Part shown: one piece after another, positions 23,563 through 32,233 of the stretch
How positions within the stretch are numbered: position 1 is the first letter of the stretch
Layout: the number at the start of each line of letters is the position of its first letter
Assembly (NCBI RefSeq): GCF_016056375.1
Contig: NZ_JAEDAE010000014.1
Coordinates: 1-54,604, forward strand
Origin: Hymenobacter negativus
GTDB taxonomy: Bacteria; Bacteroidota; Bacteroidia; Cytophagales; Hymenobacteraceae
Direction of reading: 5' to 3'
Length of the DNA: 54,604 nt
The notes under the pieces: generated by a model
The model's database searches: none
The model's input: the letters and a program-made list of their open reading frames with translations, nothing else
What the model was told of the DNA's origin: nothing
Translations under genes and position numbers: made by a program

Positions 23563-26178
23563 ATGCTCTTCCCTCGCTTCCTCGACCTGCCCGCCCTCGT
23601 ACCCGGCCGCCTGCTGCAAGCCCCTGCCGATGCCACGGCCGAAGTGCGCCACCTGCTGCTCGATAGCCGCCGCGTGGGCTTGCCCGCCGGGGCCGTGTTC
23701 TTCGCCCTGCGCGGCCCCAGCCACGACGGCCACCGCTACCTACCCGACCTCTACACCCAAGGCGTGCGCCTGTTTGTGGTGGAAGAAAGCGCAGCGCTGC
23801 CCGGCGGACTGGCCACGTATGCCGGGGCTGGCATTCTGGCCGTAGGCAGCCCGCTGGCGGCCCTGCAGTCGCTGGCCGCCGCGCACCGTGCCGGGTTTGC
23901 CGGTCCGGTCATCGGCATCACAGGTTCCAATGGAAAAACCATTGTGAAAGAGTGGTTGGCCCAATTGCTGAGCCCCGACGAAGATATCTGCCGCTCGCCT
24001 CGCTCCTACAACTCGCAGGTGGGTGTGCCGCTCAGCGTGTGGGAGTTGAACCCCGAACGCCACACCCTGGGAATTTTTGAAGCCGGCATTTCGGAAGTAG
24101 GGGAGATGGCGCATCTGGCGAAAATCATCCAGCCCACCGAAGGCATTTTCACCAACCTCGGCACGGCCCACGATGCCGGTTTTGCCTCCGAGGAACAGAA
24201 GCTGCACGAGAAGCTGCAATTGTTTCAAGGCCAGAGATTTCAGTGCCTGTTCTACTGCGCCGACCAGCCCCAGGTACGCGCCGCCGTAGCAGCTCTGCAC
24301 CTGCCCGGTTTCTGCTGGACTCGCCTGCCCCAGCAGCCCGCCGACCTGCGCTTCACCACCGAAGCCAGCCCCGCCCACGCCACCCGCCTGCACGCCGACT
24401 ACCTCGCCACCGGCCTCAGTGCCGCGTTCACGCTGCCCTTCGCCGACGAGCCCTCCATCGAAAATGCGCTGCACTGCCTGGCCGTGCTGCTGCACCGGCA
24501 GGTCGAGCCAGCTGAGATTCAGCGCCGCTTGCTGCGCCTGCACCCGGTAGCCATGCGCTTGGAAATGAAGCTGGGCCGCCACGATTCCTACCTGCTCGAC
24601 GACACCTACAACAACGACCTAGCCGGCCTGGCCTTGGCCCTCAACGCCCTGGCCCGCCAGAGCCGCCCCGGCCGCCGTACCCTCATTCTCAGCGATGTGC
24701 TAGAATCCGGCCTGAGCAGCCCGGAGCTATATGCCCGCGTGGCCGCCCTGCTGCCTGCGGCAGGCGTGAGCCGACTGGTGGGCATCGGGGAGGAAATATC
24801 ATCTCAGTTAAGAGTTAAGAGTTATGAGTTAGGAGTTGAGAGCGAAAAGTTGGGCGTTGGAGCGGCAGAAGCCGAGCCCAACGCCTCCCCTAATCAATTC
24901 TTAACTCTTAACTCTCAACTCTTAACTCAATTCTACCCCACCACCGAAGCCTTCCTGGCCCAGCTAAACCCCACGGATTTCGCCCACGAAACCATCCTCA
25001 TCAAAGGGGCGCGGCGCTTTGGATTCGAGCGCATTGTGGCTGCCTTGCAGGCCCAGCAGCACGGTACGTTGCTCGAAGTTAACCTCGACGCCCTCAGCCA
25101 CAACCTGCAGCATTACCGCCGTCAGCTCCGGCCGGGCACCAAGCTCATGGTGATGGTGAAGGCCTTCGCCTACGGCGCGGGCTCCTACGAAGTAGCCAGC
25201 CTGCTCGAATTCCAGCGCGCCGACTACCTCGCCGTGGCCTATGCCGACGAAGGCGTGGCCCTGCGCGAAGCCGGAATCAGCCTGCCCATCATGGTAATGA
25301 ACGCCGCGCCCGATGCCTTCGAAGCCCTGCGCCGCTACCGCCTAGAGCCCGAAATCTATTCCTTTGAGATGCTGGATGAGTACCTGGCTACGTTCTCCGA
25401 ACCCGCCGATAACAGCCTGCCCGCTCCCAAAATCCACCTCAAGCTCGATACTGGCATGCGCCGCCTCGGTTTCGACGAAGCCGACCTGCCGGCCCTGGCC
25501 GCCCGCCTGCGCCAGCACGCCGCCCGCCTGCCCGTGGCCAGCATGATGACCCACCTCGCCGCCGCCGACGACCCCGGCCACGACGACTTCACCCACGAGC
25601 AACTGGCCGCCTTCCGCCGCATGACGGCCACGCTCGAAGCGGCCCTGGGACATTCCGTGCTCAAGCACGCGCTGAACTCGGCCGGCATTCTGCGCTTCCC
25701 GGAAGCACAGTTCGACATGGTGCGTCTCGGCATCGGCCTCTACGGCGTGGACGCCAGCAACACCGCCGACCCCACCGCTCTGCGCCCCGTGAGCCAGTTA
25801 CGCACCACCATTTCCCAAATCAAAACCCTGCCCGCCGGTTTCACTGTGGGCTACGGCCGTCGGGGCACCGCCGCCGCCACCGAGCGCCGCATTGCCACTC
25901 TGGCCATTGGCTACGCCGATGGGTATGACCGCCGCTTTGGCAACGGCACGGGCACGGTGCTCATCCACGGCCAACCGGCCCCGCTGATAGGCTCGGTGTG
26001 CATGGATATGTGCATGGTCGACGTAACCGCCATCCCGGCCGCCCGGGCCGGCGATGTCGCCCTGATTTTCGGCGAGGGGCTACCGCTGCCGGAGCTGGCC
26101 AGTCGCATCGGCACCATTGCCTACGAATTGCTCACCAACGTGAGTGAGCGCGTGAAACGGGTATTCGTGAGCGAATAG
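23563..26178 (+). CDS. Bifunctional UDP-MurNAc-tripeptide:D-Ala-D-Ala ligase / alanine racemase
   Basis: The 871-residue fusion joins MurF (residues 1-~505) to alanine racemase (~506-871), as usual in Bacteroidota. MurF adds D-Ala-D-Ala to the UDP-MurNAc-tripeptide; the racemase supplies D-Ala. The ATP loop GITGSNGKTIVKE (Lys125) and the YLLDDTYNNDLAGL and ETILIKGARRFGFE segments mark MurF. The racemase has the PLP lysine in VMVKAFAYGAG (Lys533), HLKLDTGMRRLGF, RLGIGLYGVD and the second catalytic Tyr in TVGYGRRGT. An extra stretch at about residues 415-457 (after LVGIGEEIS) is not MurF-like: it is encoded by a palindromic repeat that keeps the frame open. I placed the start at 23563, shortly after an ACCTTTGC element; the frame stays open upstream to 23452. 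Confidence 0.93.
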   Translation: MLFPRFLDLPALVPGRLLQAPADATAEVRHLLLDSRRVGLPAGAVFFALRGPSHDGHRYLPDLYTQGVRLFVVEESAALPGGLATYAGAGILAVGSPLAALQSLAAAHRAGFAGPVIGITGSNGKTIVKEWLAQLLSPDEDICRSPRSYNSQVGVPLSVWELNPERHTLGIFEAGISEVGEMAHLAKIIQPTEGIFTNLGTAHDAGFASEEQKLHEKLQLFQGQRFQCLFYCADQPQVRAAVAALHLPGFCWTRLPQQPADLRFTTEASPAHATRLHADYLATGLSAAFTLPFADEPSIENALHCLAVLLHRQVEPAEIQRRLLRLHPVAMRLEMKLGRHDSYLLDDTYNNDLAGLALALNALARQSRPGRRTLILSDVLESGLSSPELYARVAALLPAAGVSRLVGIGEEISSQLRVKSYELGVESEKLGVGAAEAEPNASPNQFLTLNSQLLTQFYPTTEAFLAQLNPTDFAHETILIKGARRFGFERIVAALQAQQHGTLLEVNLDALSHNLQHYRRQLRPGTKLMVMVKAFAYGAGSYEVASLLEFQRADYLAVAYADEGVALREAGISLPIMVMNAAPDAFEALRRYRLEPEIYSFEMLDEYLATFSEPADNSLPAPKIHLKLDTGMRRLGFDEADLPALAARLRQHAARLPVASMMTHLAAADDPGHDDFTHEQLAAFRRMTATLEAALGHSVLKHALNSAGILRFPEAQFDMVRLGIGLYGVDASNTADPTALRPVSQLRTTISQIKTLPAGFTVGYGRRGTAAATERRIATLAIGYADGYDRRFGNGTGTVLIHGQPAPLIGSVCMDMCMVDVTAIPAARAGDVALIFGEGLPLPELASRIGTIAYELLTNVSERVKRVFVSE
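24805..24931 (+). repeat. Palindromic repeat inserted in frame in murF-alr
   Basis: The left arm consists of imperfect AGAGTTA units (about 24805-24841), the right arm their complement (about 24896-24931, TTAACTCTTAACTCTCAAC). Inside sits a second stem GGCGTTGG / CCAACGCC (24853-24860 and 24878-24885). It is much more AT-rich than the gene around it, and is of the REP-like type seen in intergenic gaps here. It encodes about 43 residues in a surface loop of the MurF C-terminal domain. Confidence 0.85.
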
Positions 26179-26401
26179 GTAGTACTGTGGGTGTTAATTT
26201 TCAAAGACCTGGTTGGCTGCCAACTGTGGCAGCAACATTTACTGATGAATAACATCTTATTCGTTTAGACAGGTCAGGAATGTCTTACGTGGGGAGAAAA
26301 TGGCTATTCGGCGAAAAAAATTGAAGAATAAGTAGGGGGGAATGAGTTTTGTAGCTGGTGCCTTCCGGTATCGTTATATACTCCACCTTTTTCCGCTCTA
26401 A

Positions 26402-29218
26402 GTGAAATCAACTTTACTCACAGCTTCTCTTGCTTTTTTTCTTTGCTGCACGGCCCTGCCACAGGCCTGGGCCCAATCCGATGCGACAGCCGAAATTGTC
26501 GGTACCATCCGCACCGACAAGGGCACTTTGCTTACGGGAGCTACTCTCTCGGCCCTGCACCTGCCCACGGGAATTCGCCGGGTCACTACCACCGATTTGC
26601 AAGGGCATTTCGACCTGAATACCCTGCTGTCCGGCGGCCCCTACGCCTTGCAGATTATCCAGCCGGGTTTCCGCTCGCAGGTTATCAACAATGTGTTTTT
26701 GAAAAGCGGACAGCCCGCCGAATTTCAGTTCAACCTCGTGCCCGACCTGGTGGGCGTGGGCACGCGCCGCGCCGACCGCAGCGAGCAGGACGCCGTGGCA
26801 CCCGTGGATGTGATTGACATGCACGACCTGGCCACTACTGGCGCCTATGTCGACAATACCCGGCTGCTGAATTACGTGGTGCCCTCGTTCAATTCCAACC
26901 GCGAAACGTCGGCCGATGGGGCCGACCACGTCGACGGCTTCAACCTGCGCGGCCTCGGGGTCGACCAGGTGCTGGTGCTGGTGAACGGCCACCGCCGCCA
27001 CTCGTCGGCCCTGATTAATCTGTTGGGAAGCCGCGGCCTGGGCAGCTCGCCCACCGACCTCAACACCATCTCATCCAACGCCCTCGACCGGGTCGAGATT
27101 CTGCGCGACGGCGCCGCGGCCCAGTACGGGTCCGATGCCATTGCCGGGGTAATGAACCTGACCCTGAAAAGCGACAACCACGGCGGTAATGTATTGGTCA
27201 ACAACGGAATTCATAGCTCCGGCTTTGGCTATAATACCACGCTTAGTGTAAACAAAGGGCTGAAACTAGGCCGGCAAGGTTTCCTGAACGTGACCGGCGA
27301 AGCCGACTACCGCAACTACACCACCAGCCCCGGCTACAGCCGCGACCTGAATTCATGGCCCATCTTTTCGCCCGTGGCGGCCCGCGAAGATTCCTTCCTG
27401 CTGGCCAACGGCAAGACCAGCCGCGACTACCGCCAGCGCAACGGCGATGCCCGGATGATGAACTACCGCGCCGTGTACAACGCCGCTATTCGCCTCTCCG
27501 AAAGAGCCCGGCTCTATTCCTTTGGCACGTATAACTACCGGCGCGGCCAGGCGGTGGCGCCGTGGGTGCTGCCCAGTGCCAACCCGCTCGACCTGGTGGA
27601 CCGCGACGGTTTCCGCCTGGGCTACCAGCCCGACATCAATACCCGCATCAACGACGGAGCCGCCGTGCTGGGCCTCGACCTGCAGCTCGGCCGCTGGGCG
27701 CTTGACCTGAGCCAGAGCGCCGCCGCCAACCGCATGCTGTACGACCTGAGCAACACGCTGAACCCTTCGCTGGGCGTGGCTTCGCCCACCACCTTCGAGG
27801 CCGGCGGCCTGCAGCTCAACCAGTACGTGACCAACGCCACCATGAGCCGCCTGTTTGGCAACGTGCTGGCCGGCACCAACGTCGCCTTCGGTACCGAATT
27901 CCGGACCGATGCCTACAAAATCATCGAGGGCGATGAAAACTCCTGGAAAGACTACGGCCAGGGCGCGGCCGGCGCCTCGGGTGGCTCGCAGGGCTTCATC
28001 GGCTTCAACCCCACTTCGGCCGCCTCGGGCAAAGGCAGCCGTCAGAACGTGGCGGGTTTCCTCGACGTGGAGGCCGACGTAGTGAAGCGCTGGACCGTGG
28101 GCGGGGCCGTGCGCTTCGAAAATTACTCGGACTTTGGCTCGAAGCTGATTTACAAAGCCAACACCCGCGTGCAGCTCACCAACTGGCTGGCCCTGCGGGC
28201 GGGCTACAACACCGGGTTCCGGGCCCCGTCGCAGGCCCAGCAGGTGTATAGCCAGCTCACGCTGCTGCCCACGGCCACTGGCACCACGTATTCCGGCATT
28301 TTCAACAACCAGAGCGCCATTGCCCAGGTGGCGGGCATTGGCCGCCTGGCCCCCGAAACCTCGCGCAACCTCAGCGCCGGCCTGGTGCTGAAGCCTGCCA
28401 AGAACCTGTCGCTTTCCGTCGATTTGTACAACATCGACATCGACAACCGCATCAGCCTCACCAACGTGTTCAGCGACACCACGGCCAGCTCATTGGGCAA
28501 GGCCCTGAAAGCGGCTAATACCGAGAGCGTGCAGTTTTTTGCCAATGCCGTCAATACCCGCACCCAGGGCCTCGACGTGGTGGCGCGCTACAATGCGGCG
28601 GTAAGCCGCGGGACCCTGTACGCGTCGCTGGCTGCCAACTTCAACGCCACCAGCCTGCGCAGCCTCCAGGTGCCCGAATCCTTTCAGGGCATTCAGAATG
28701 ACAACATCGCCGGCAATAACTTCATTGGCCAGCGTGAACTGTCGCTTCTTACCACCGGCAGCCCCAAGAGCAAGCTCATTGGCACGCTGGGCTACGATGG
28801 CAACAAGCTTGGCGGCCAGGTACGCGTCACCCGTTTCGGGCAGGTGTCGTTTTATGATTTCAACTTCGACGGCTTTGAGGAAGGCGCTTTCTTCCTGGTC
28901 TTCAAGCCCAAAACGACTACCGACCTGCTGCTCACCTACCACGCCTCGAAGGGCCTGCTGCTGGCGGCCGGTGCGCGCAACGTATTCAGCGTGCGCCCCG
29001 ATAATATCGAAACTGCCGCCGACAACGGCCACGTACCCGACGGCGTGCCCGCGCCCTACAACCACGACCGGGCCTCGGCCAACGCCTACCTCACCGCCAA
29101 GCATCAGCAAAACGTGAGCCTGCCCTACGACCACGACATCCTGCCCTACCAGATGGTGCAGATGGGGGCCAACGGAGCCTTCTTCTACCTCAAGGCCTCT
29201 TACAGCTTCGGCTTGTAG
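26402..29218 (+). CDS. TonB-dependent receptor with N-terminal carboxypeptidase-like domain
   Basis: The 938-residue protein has a signal peptide (LLTASLAFFLCCTALPQAWA), a carboxypeptidase-regulatory-like domain (ATAEIVGTIRTDKGTLLTGA to GFRSQVINNVFLKSG), a plug domain (VAPVDVIDMHDL, DGFNLRGLGVDQVLVLVNGH, DRVEILRDGAAAQYGSDAIAGVMNL) and a long beta barrel ending in a C-terminal aromatic strand (FFYLKASYSFGL). It should import a ligand across the outer membrane using TonB energy. No SusD-like lipoprotein follows, so it is not a classical SusCD pair; the substrate is unknown. The start is GTG at 26402; a terminator follows the stop. Confidence 0.92.
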   Translation: MKSTLLTASLAFFLCCTALPQAWAQSDATAEIVGTIRTDKGTLLTGATLSALHLPTGIRRVTTTDLQGHFDLNTLLSGGPYALQIIQPGFRSQVINNVFLKSGQPAEFQFNLVPDLVGVGTRRADRSEQDAVAPVDVIDMHDLATTGAYVDNTRLLNYVVPSFNSNRETSADGADHVDGFNLRGLGVDQVLVLVNGHRRHSSALINLLGSRGLGSSPTDLNTISSNALDRVEILRDGAAAQYGSDAIAGVMNLTLKSDNHGGNVLVNNGIHSSGFGYNTTLSVNKGLKLGRQGFLNVTGEADYRNYTTSPGYSRDLNSWPIFSPVAAREDSFLLANGKTSRDYRQRNGDARMMNYRAVYNAAIRLSERARLYSFGTYNYRRGQAVAPWVLPSANPLDLVDRDGFRLGYQPDINTRINDGAAVLGLDLQLGRWALDLSQSAAANRMLYDLSNTLNPSLGVASPTTFEAGGLQLNQYVTNATMSRLFGNVLAGTNVAFGTEFRTDAYKIIEGDENSWKDYGQGAAGASGGSQGFIGFNPTSAASGKGSRQNVAGFLDVEADVVKRWTVGGAVRFENYSDFGSKLIYKANTRVQLTNWLALRAGYNTGFRAPSQAQQVYSQLTLLPTATGTTYSGIFNNQSAIAQVAGIGRLAPETSRNLSAGLVLKPAKNLSLSVDLYNIDIDNRISLTNVFSDTTASSLGKALKAANTESVQFFANAVNTRTQGLDVVARYNAAVSRGTLYASLAANFNATSLRSLQVPESFQGIQNDNIAGNNFIGQRELSLLTTGSPKSKLIGTLGYDGNKLGGQVRVTRFGQVSFYDFNFDGFEEGAFFLVFKPKTTTDLLLTYHASKGLLLAAGARNVFSVRPDNIETAADNGHVPDGVPAPYNHDRASANAYLTAKHQQNVSLPYDHDILPYQMVQMGANGAFFYLKASYSFGL

Positions 29219-29238
29219 CCAGCCGGTTTCACCTCGTA

Positions 29239-29275
29239 AAGCCTTCGTTTCGACGCCGAAACGAAGGCTTTTTTT
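29239..29275 (+). terminator. Terminator of the TonB-dependent receptor gene
   Basis: AAGCCTTCGTTT pairs perfectly with AAACGAAGGCTT around an 8-nt loop and is followed by TTTTT. Confidence 0.92.
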
Positions 29276-29350
29276 GTGTCCGGGCCCGTGCGCGTAATGT
29301 TGGCAAGGTATTTATTTTGCTACTTTACATCTGGTGTAATGCGCCCGAAA

Positions 29351-29358
29351 TATCTTTG
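29351..29358 (+). promoter_or_regulatory. TAnnTTTG -7 element of hydrolase copy 1
   Basis: TATCTTTG matches the Bacteroidota -7 consensus; the predicted leader is about 29 nt. The second copy has a near-identical element (TATCTTTC, 33146-33153) at a comparable distance. Confidence 0.5.
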
Positions 29359-29393
29359 GGGTAGCCCAGAGCTTTGTGATGCTCTTTAGTAAT

Positions 29394-30824
29394 ATGAAAA
29401 CCAATACGTTCTTTCCTTTCCGCTTCGTCAGCTGCGCCTTTTTCTGCTTGGCCCTGGCAGTTTCTGCGCACGCTGATTCTCAGGCTCAAACGGCCGCCCC
29501 TGTAGCCGCCGCCGCCGATATGCCGCCCCTTGATGGCCTTTGGAAGGGCCCGCTGAAAGTTCCCGGCGGCCAGCTCGAAGTAATTTTTCGCTTCGTGAAA
29601 CTCACCGGCGGCGAATATTTCTGTACCCTCGATGTGCCGCTCCAGAAGGTGAGTCGCATGAATGTGAAAACCGAAATCAAAGGCGACACCGTGCGCCTGT
29701 ACGCCGAAGAAGCCGCCACCCGCTTCGTGGGCCGTGTCTCGGCCGATGGCAAGCAGATGGCCGGCACCTGGCAGTCGCCCGGCTTCAAAGTGCCGATGAC
29801 GCTCACCTTCAGCGCCCTGCCCGCCATGAACGCCAAGAACGTGCGCCTCACTCCGCCCTACCGTGAGGAGGAAGCCACGTTCAGCAACCTCGCCGTCAAT
29901 GCCCGCCTCAGCGGCATGCTCACCATTCCGGCTGGCCCGGGTCCGTTTCCGGCCGTGGTGCTGCTCAGCGACAGTGGCCCGCACGACCGCGACGGCACCG
30001 TGGGCGACTTTGCCCCGCTGGGCCAGCTAGCCGACTATCTCACCCGCCGCGGCGTGGCCGTGCTGCGCTTCGACGACCGCGGCGTAGGCAAATCCGGCGG
30101 CACCCCCGCCGTCACTACCGACGACCTAGTGACCGATGCCCAGGCCGGCCTCAATTACCTGCGCACCCGCCCCGAAATCGACCTTTCGCACCTTGGCCTG
30201 GTGGGCCACGGCGAAGGTGGCAACGTGGCCCTGCTGGCCGCTGCTCAGCCCCTGCCGCCCGCCTTCGTAGTAACGCTGGCTGCTTACGGCCTGCCCGGCC
30301 GCGACATTGTGGTGCAGCAGCAGGCCACCACCCTGCGCACCCTAGGCACCGAGACGGCCCAGATTGAAGCCGCGACCAAGCGCCAGCAGGCCATGCTCGA
30401 AATCATCCGCCAAACCACCGACAATGCTCAGGCACAAGCCATTGTGGCCAACATGCTGAAGCAGAACAACGCGGCCATCGACAACGCTACGGCCCAGGCC
30501 AGCGCCGCCGAAATGACTTCGGCGCGCTACCGCTACTTTCTGGCTTTCAACCCGGTGGAGAAGCTGCCGGCCGTCAACTGCCCCGTGCTGTTGCTCAACG
30601 GTACTTCCGACCTCACCATCAACGCCGACGCCAATATGACGGCCCTTACCAAAGGCCTGAAAAACAACAAGAGCGTGACGGCCAAGAAACTGGTTGGCGT
30701 GAATCACCTCTTCCAGCCCGACCCCACCAAGTGGCCGGTTATCAATGGCCAGCCCCAGCCCAATTTCTCGCCCGAAGCCGAGGATACCATCCGGGAATGG
30801 ATTGTGGCGCAGTCCAAGAAATAA
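29394..30824 (+). CDS. Secreted alpha/beta hydrolase-fold protein, copy 1, with Gly at the nucleophile position
   Basis: The 476-residue product has a signal peptide (FVSCAFFCLALAVSAHA), an N-terminal beta domain (LDGLWKGPLKVPGGQLEVIF to GTWQSPGF, ~45-140) and an alpha/beta hydrolase domain. Family motifs include SGPHDRDGTVG, ADYLTRRGVAVLRFDDRGVGKSGG, the Asp region LLLNGTSDLTIN and the catalytic His in VGVNHLFQP. The nucleophile elbow, usually GHSEGG, reads GHGEGG here: Gly273 (codon GGC, 30210-30212) replaces Ser. Asp and His are kept, so it may be a non-hydrolytic binding protein or use another mechanism. The second copy at 33191 has the same change. The start at 29394 directly precedes the signal peptide. 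It converges on a CPD-domain gene across a palindrome. Confidence 0.85.
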   Translation: MKTNTFFPFRFVSCAFFCLALAVSAHADSQAQTAAPVAAAADMPPLDGLWKGPLKVPGGQLEVIFRFVKLTGGEYFCTLDVPLQKVSRMNVKTEIKGDTVRLYAEEAATRFVGRVSADGKQMAGTWQSPGFKVPMTLTFSALPAMNAKNVRLTPPYREEEATFSNLAVNARLSGMLTIPAGPGPFPAVVLLSDSGPHDRDGTVGDFAPLGQLADYLTRRGVAVLRFDDRGVGKSGGTPAVTTDDLVTDAQAGLNYLRTRPEIDLSHLGLVGHGEGGNVALLAAAQPLPPAFVVTLAAYGLPGRDIVVQQQATTLRTLGTETAQIEAATKRQQAMLEIIRQTTDNAQAQAIVANMLKQNNAAIDNATAQASAAEMTSARYRYFLAFNPVEKLPAVNCPVLLLNGTSDLTINADANMTALTKGLKNNKSVTAKKLVGVNHLFQPDPTKWPVINGQPQPNFSPEAEDTIREWIVAQSKK

Positions 30825-31034
30825 GGCCGCAGATTGTAACGGATTTGACGGATGACGCAGATTCGAACGGCCTTTGACAATGCCATTTGCCATGCCGGCT
30901 TACCACTTACCAACAAAAAAGGTCCGGCTCACAAGCCGGACCTTTTTTGTTGGTAATGAACAATCACATTTAGAACTGCAAACAACTGCCGTCCGAATCT
31001 GCGTCATCCGTCAAATCCGTTACAATCTGCGGCC
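30825..31034. repeat. Nested palindrome filling the gap between hydrolase copy 1 and CPD copy 1
   Basis: A perfect 41-bp inverted repeat (30825-30865 and 30994-31034) begins directly after the hydrolase TAA and ends directly before the stop of the convergent gene. It extends a further 6 bp inward with one mismatch. The interior holds a second perfect 23-bp hairpin (30907-30956), a terminator. A nearly identical element lies at 34577-34778. Confidence 0.95.
30907..30956. terminator. Bidirectional terminator inside the palindrome (copy 1)
   Basis: Arms 30907-30929 and 30934-30956 pair perfectly (23 bp) around a CACA loop, with A6 and T6 runs suited to termination on both strands. Confidence 0.92.
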
Positions 31035-31934
31035 TTACTTAATCATGTCGACCTCGGCCTTAATCATGGCGTTGTAGCGACGGCCCTGGCCGTTGGCCAG
31101 CGTCAGCAGGTTCCAACCCTTGCCGATGGTGTAGCTCCAAGTGCGGCTTTCCTTGTATTCGAAGGTGGGACGCATAATCTGACCGTAGGGCGTATAGTTG
31201 TCCATGAAGTTAGTGGTGTAGAACTTATCACCGCCCACAATCCACTCCATGGCTACGAAAAAGCCTTCCTCGGGAGCCGGGATGTTGTAGGTGCTCAGGT
31301 CGATGGTGTACCATTCGCCACCGCGCGCGGCCGAAACCACCACGTTTTCGGTAAGCAGGTCGGTGTTGGGGGCGTTGTAGTTGCCGTCGGCCTTGTAGAT
31401 GCGGACGCGGAACGGCTCGCGCGGGAAGCCGTTTTCGCCGATATAAAAGGACACGGTGCGCACGTTGCCGAGCTTCTTCTGCTTGTCATTTTTCACGAAG
31501 AAGGCGTACTGCGAGCCCGGTAGGCCCTGAATCATGCCTTCGCCGGGGTTGTTCGACTTCGAGCCCAACTCCAGATTCTTAAGTTTACCGCCCTTCACGG
31601 TCACGTTCGACAACTCAATCACACGCTTTTTCAGCTCGATAATGAGGTCTTCGGTGCTGCCACGCTTGATAAATACGGCGCTGCGCTCGTAGCCGAGCGT
31701 CATCACGATAAGGGAATCCTGGCTGGTTTTTTCAAGGCCGGCCAACTGGAAATAACCGTATTCGTTCGTGAGCGCCCCGGTGCCTTCCTCGCGCAAACCG
31801 ATGGAGGCGAACGGAACCGGGTCTTTGGTTTTGGCATCCACGACGCGGCCCGTAATGCGGTTTTCCTGCGCCCAGCTCAGCGCCGGCAACAGCAACAGAA
31901 AGGCCAGAGCGAGAAAAGGTATGCGTTTCATCAT
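31035..31934 (-). CDS. Carboxypeptidase-regulatory-like domain protein, copy 1
   Basis: The 299-residue product has a signal peptide (IPFLALAFLLLLPALSWA), a carboxypeptidase-like regulatory domain (NRITGRVVDAKTKDPVPFAS to ELKKRVIELSNVTV, ~22-115) and a second domain of about 175 residues that starts at NPGEGMIQGLPGSQYAFF. The second domain is predicted beta-rich (SFYIGENGFPREPFRVRIYK, GFFVAMEWIVGGDKF); I know no function for it. It is probably periplasmic or attached to the outer membrane. Two adjacent ATGs exist (31934 and 31931). A TAAATTTG element lies about 35 nt upstream. The paralogue at 34779 is about 85 percent identical by eye in the second domain, but much less in the first. Confidence 0.82.
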   Translation of the reverse strand: MMKRIPFLALAFLLLLPALSWAQENRITGRVVDAKTKDPVPFASIGLREEGTGALTNEYGYFQLAGLEKTSQDSLIVMTLGYERSAVFIKRGSTEDLIIELKKRVIELSNVTVKGGKLKNLELGSKSNNPGEGMIQGLPGSQYAFFVKNDKQKKLGNVRTVSFYIGENGFPREPFRVRIYKADGNYNAPNTDLLTENVVVSAARGGEWYTIDLSTYNIPAPEEGFFVAMEWIVGGDKFYTTNFMDNYTPYGQIMRPTFEYKESRTWSYTIGKGWNLLTLANGQGRRYNAMIKAEVDMIK

Positions 31935-31968
31935 CGCCAAAAATAATTTATAATGGGTTGTAGTCTGG

Positions 31969-31976
31969 CAAATTTA
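31969..31976 (-). promoter_or_regulatory. TAnnTTTG -7 element for CPD copy 1
   Basis: TAAATTTG on the minus strand; predicted leader about 28 nt. The paralogue has TAATTTTG at 35699-35706. Confidence 0.5.
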
Positions 31977-32090
31977 CAAATTTTGAGTCACTCTGCTAGC
32001 ATCCTTTATTCCCTGAAGCACGTATTGGCGCGCTATATGCAGATTTTTTTTTGCTGCGTAACAACGGCAGCCTGATTTTATTGCTGTACA

Positions 32091-32130
32091 AGCCCATCGG
32101 GCTGCGCCAACTGGTTTTAAAGCCGGTTGG
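32091..32130 (+). other. Two small hairpins upstream of the OmpA gene
   Basis: AGCCCATCGGGCT (32091-32103) and CCAACTGG / CCGGTTGG (32107-32114, 32123-32130) can fold in tandem about 100 nt before the OmpA start codon. They may be a structured leader or a weak terminator; no known riboswitch was recognised. Confidence 0.3.
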
Positions 32131-32233
32131 TAATAATACGATTGAGCAATGGAAAAATAAAAAAATCAACATTACTGAATCCTTTCCCGTACTGGGACCG
32201 GAATCATTTTCCAGAACCTACCTACTTCATTTC

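Noticed and set aside
26179..26401. Riboswitch or cobalamin-type leader before the TonB-dependent receptor
   Set aside because: The 223 bases show no conserved box or strong fold that I recognise.
26402..29218. SusC-type half of a SusCD polysaccharide locus
   Set aside because: No SusD-like lipoprotein or glycoside hydrolase follows, and the plug lacks a clear SusC signature.
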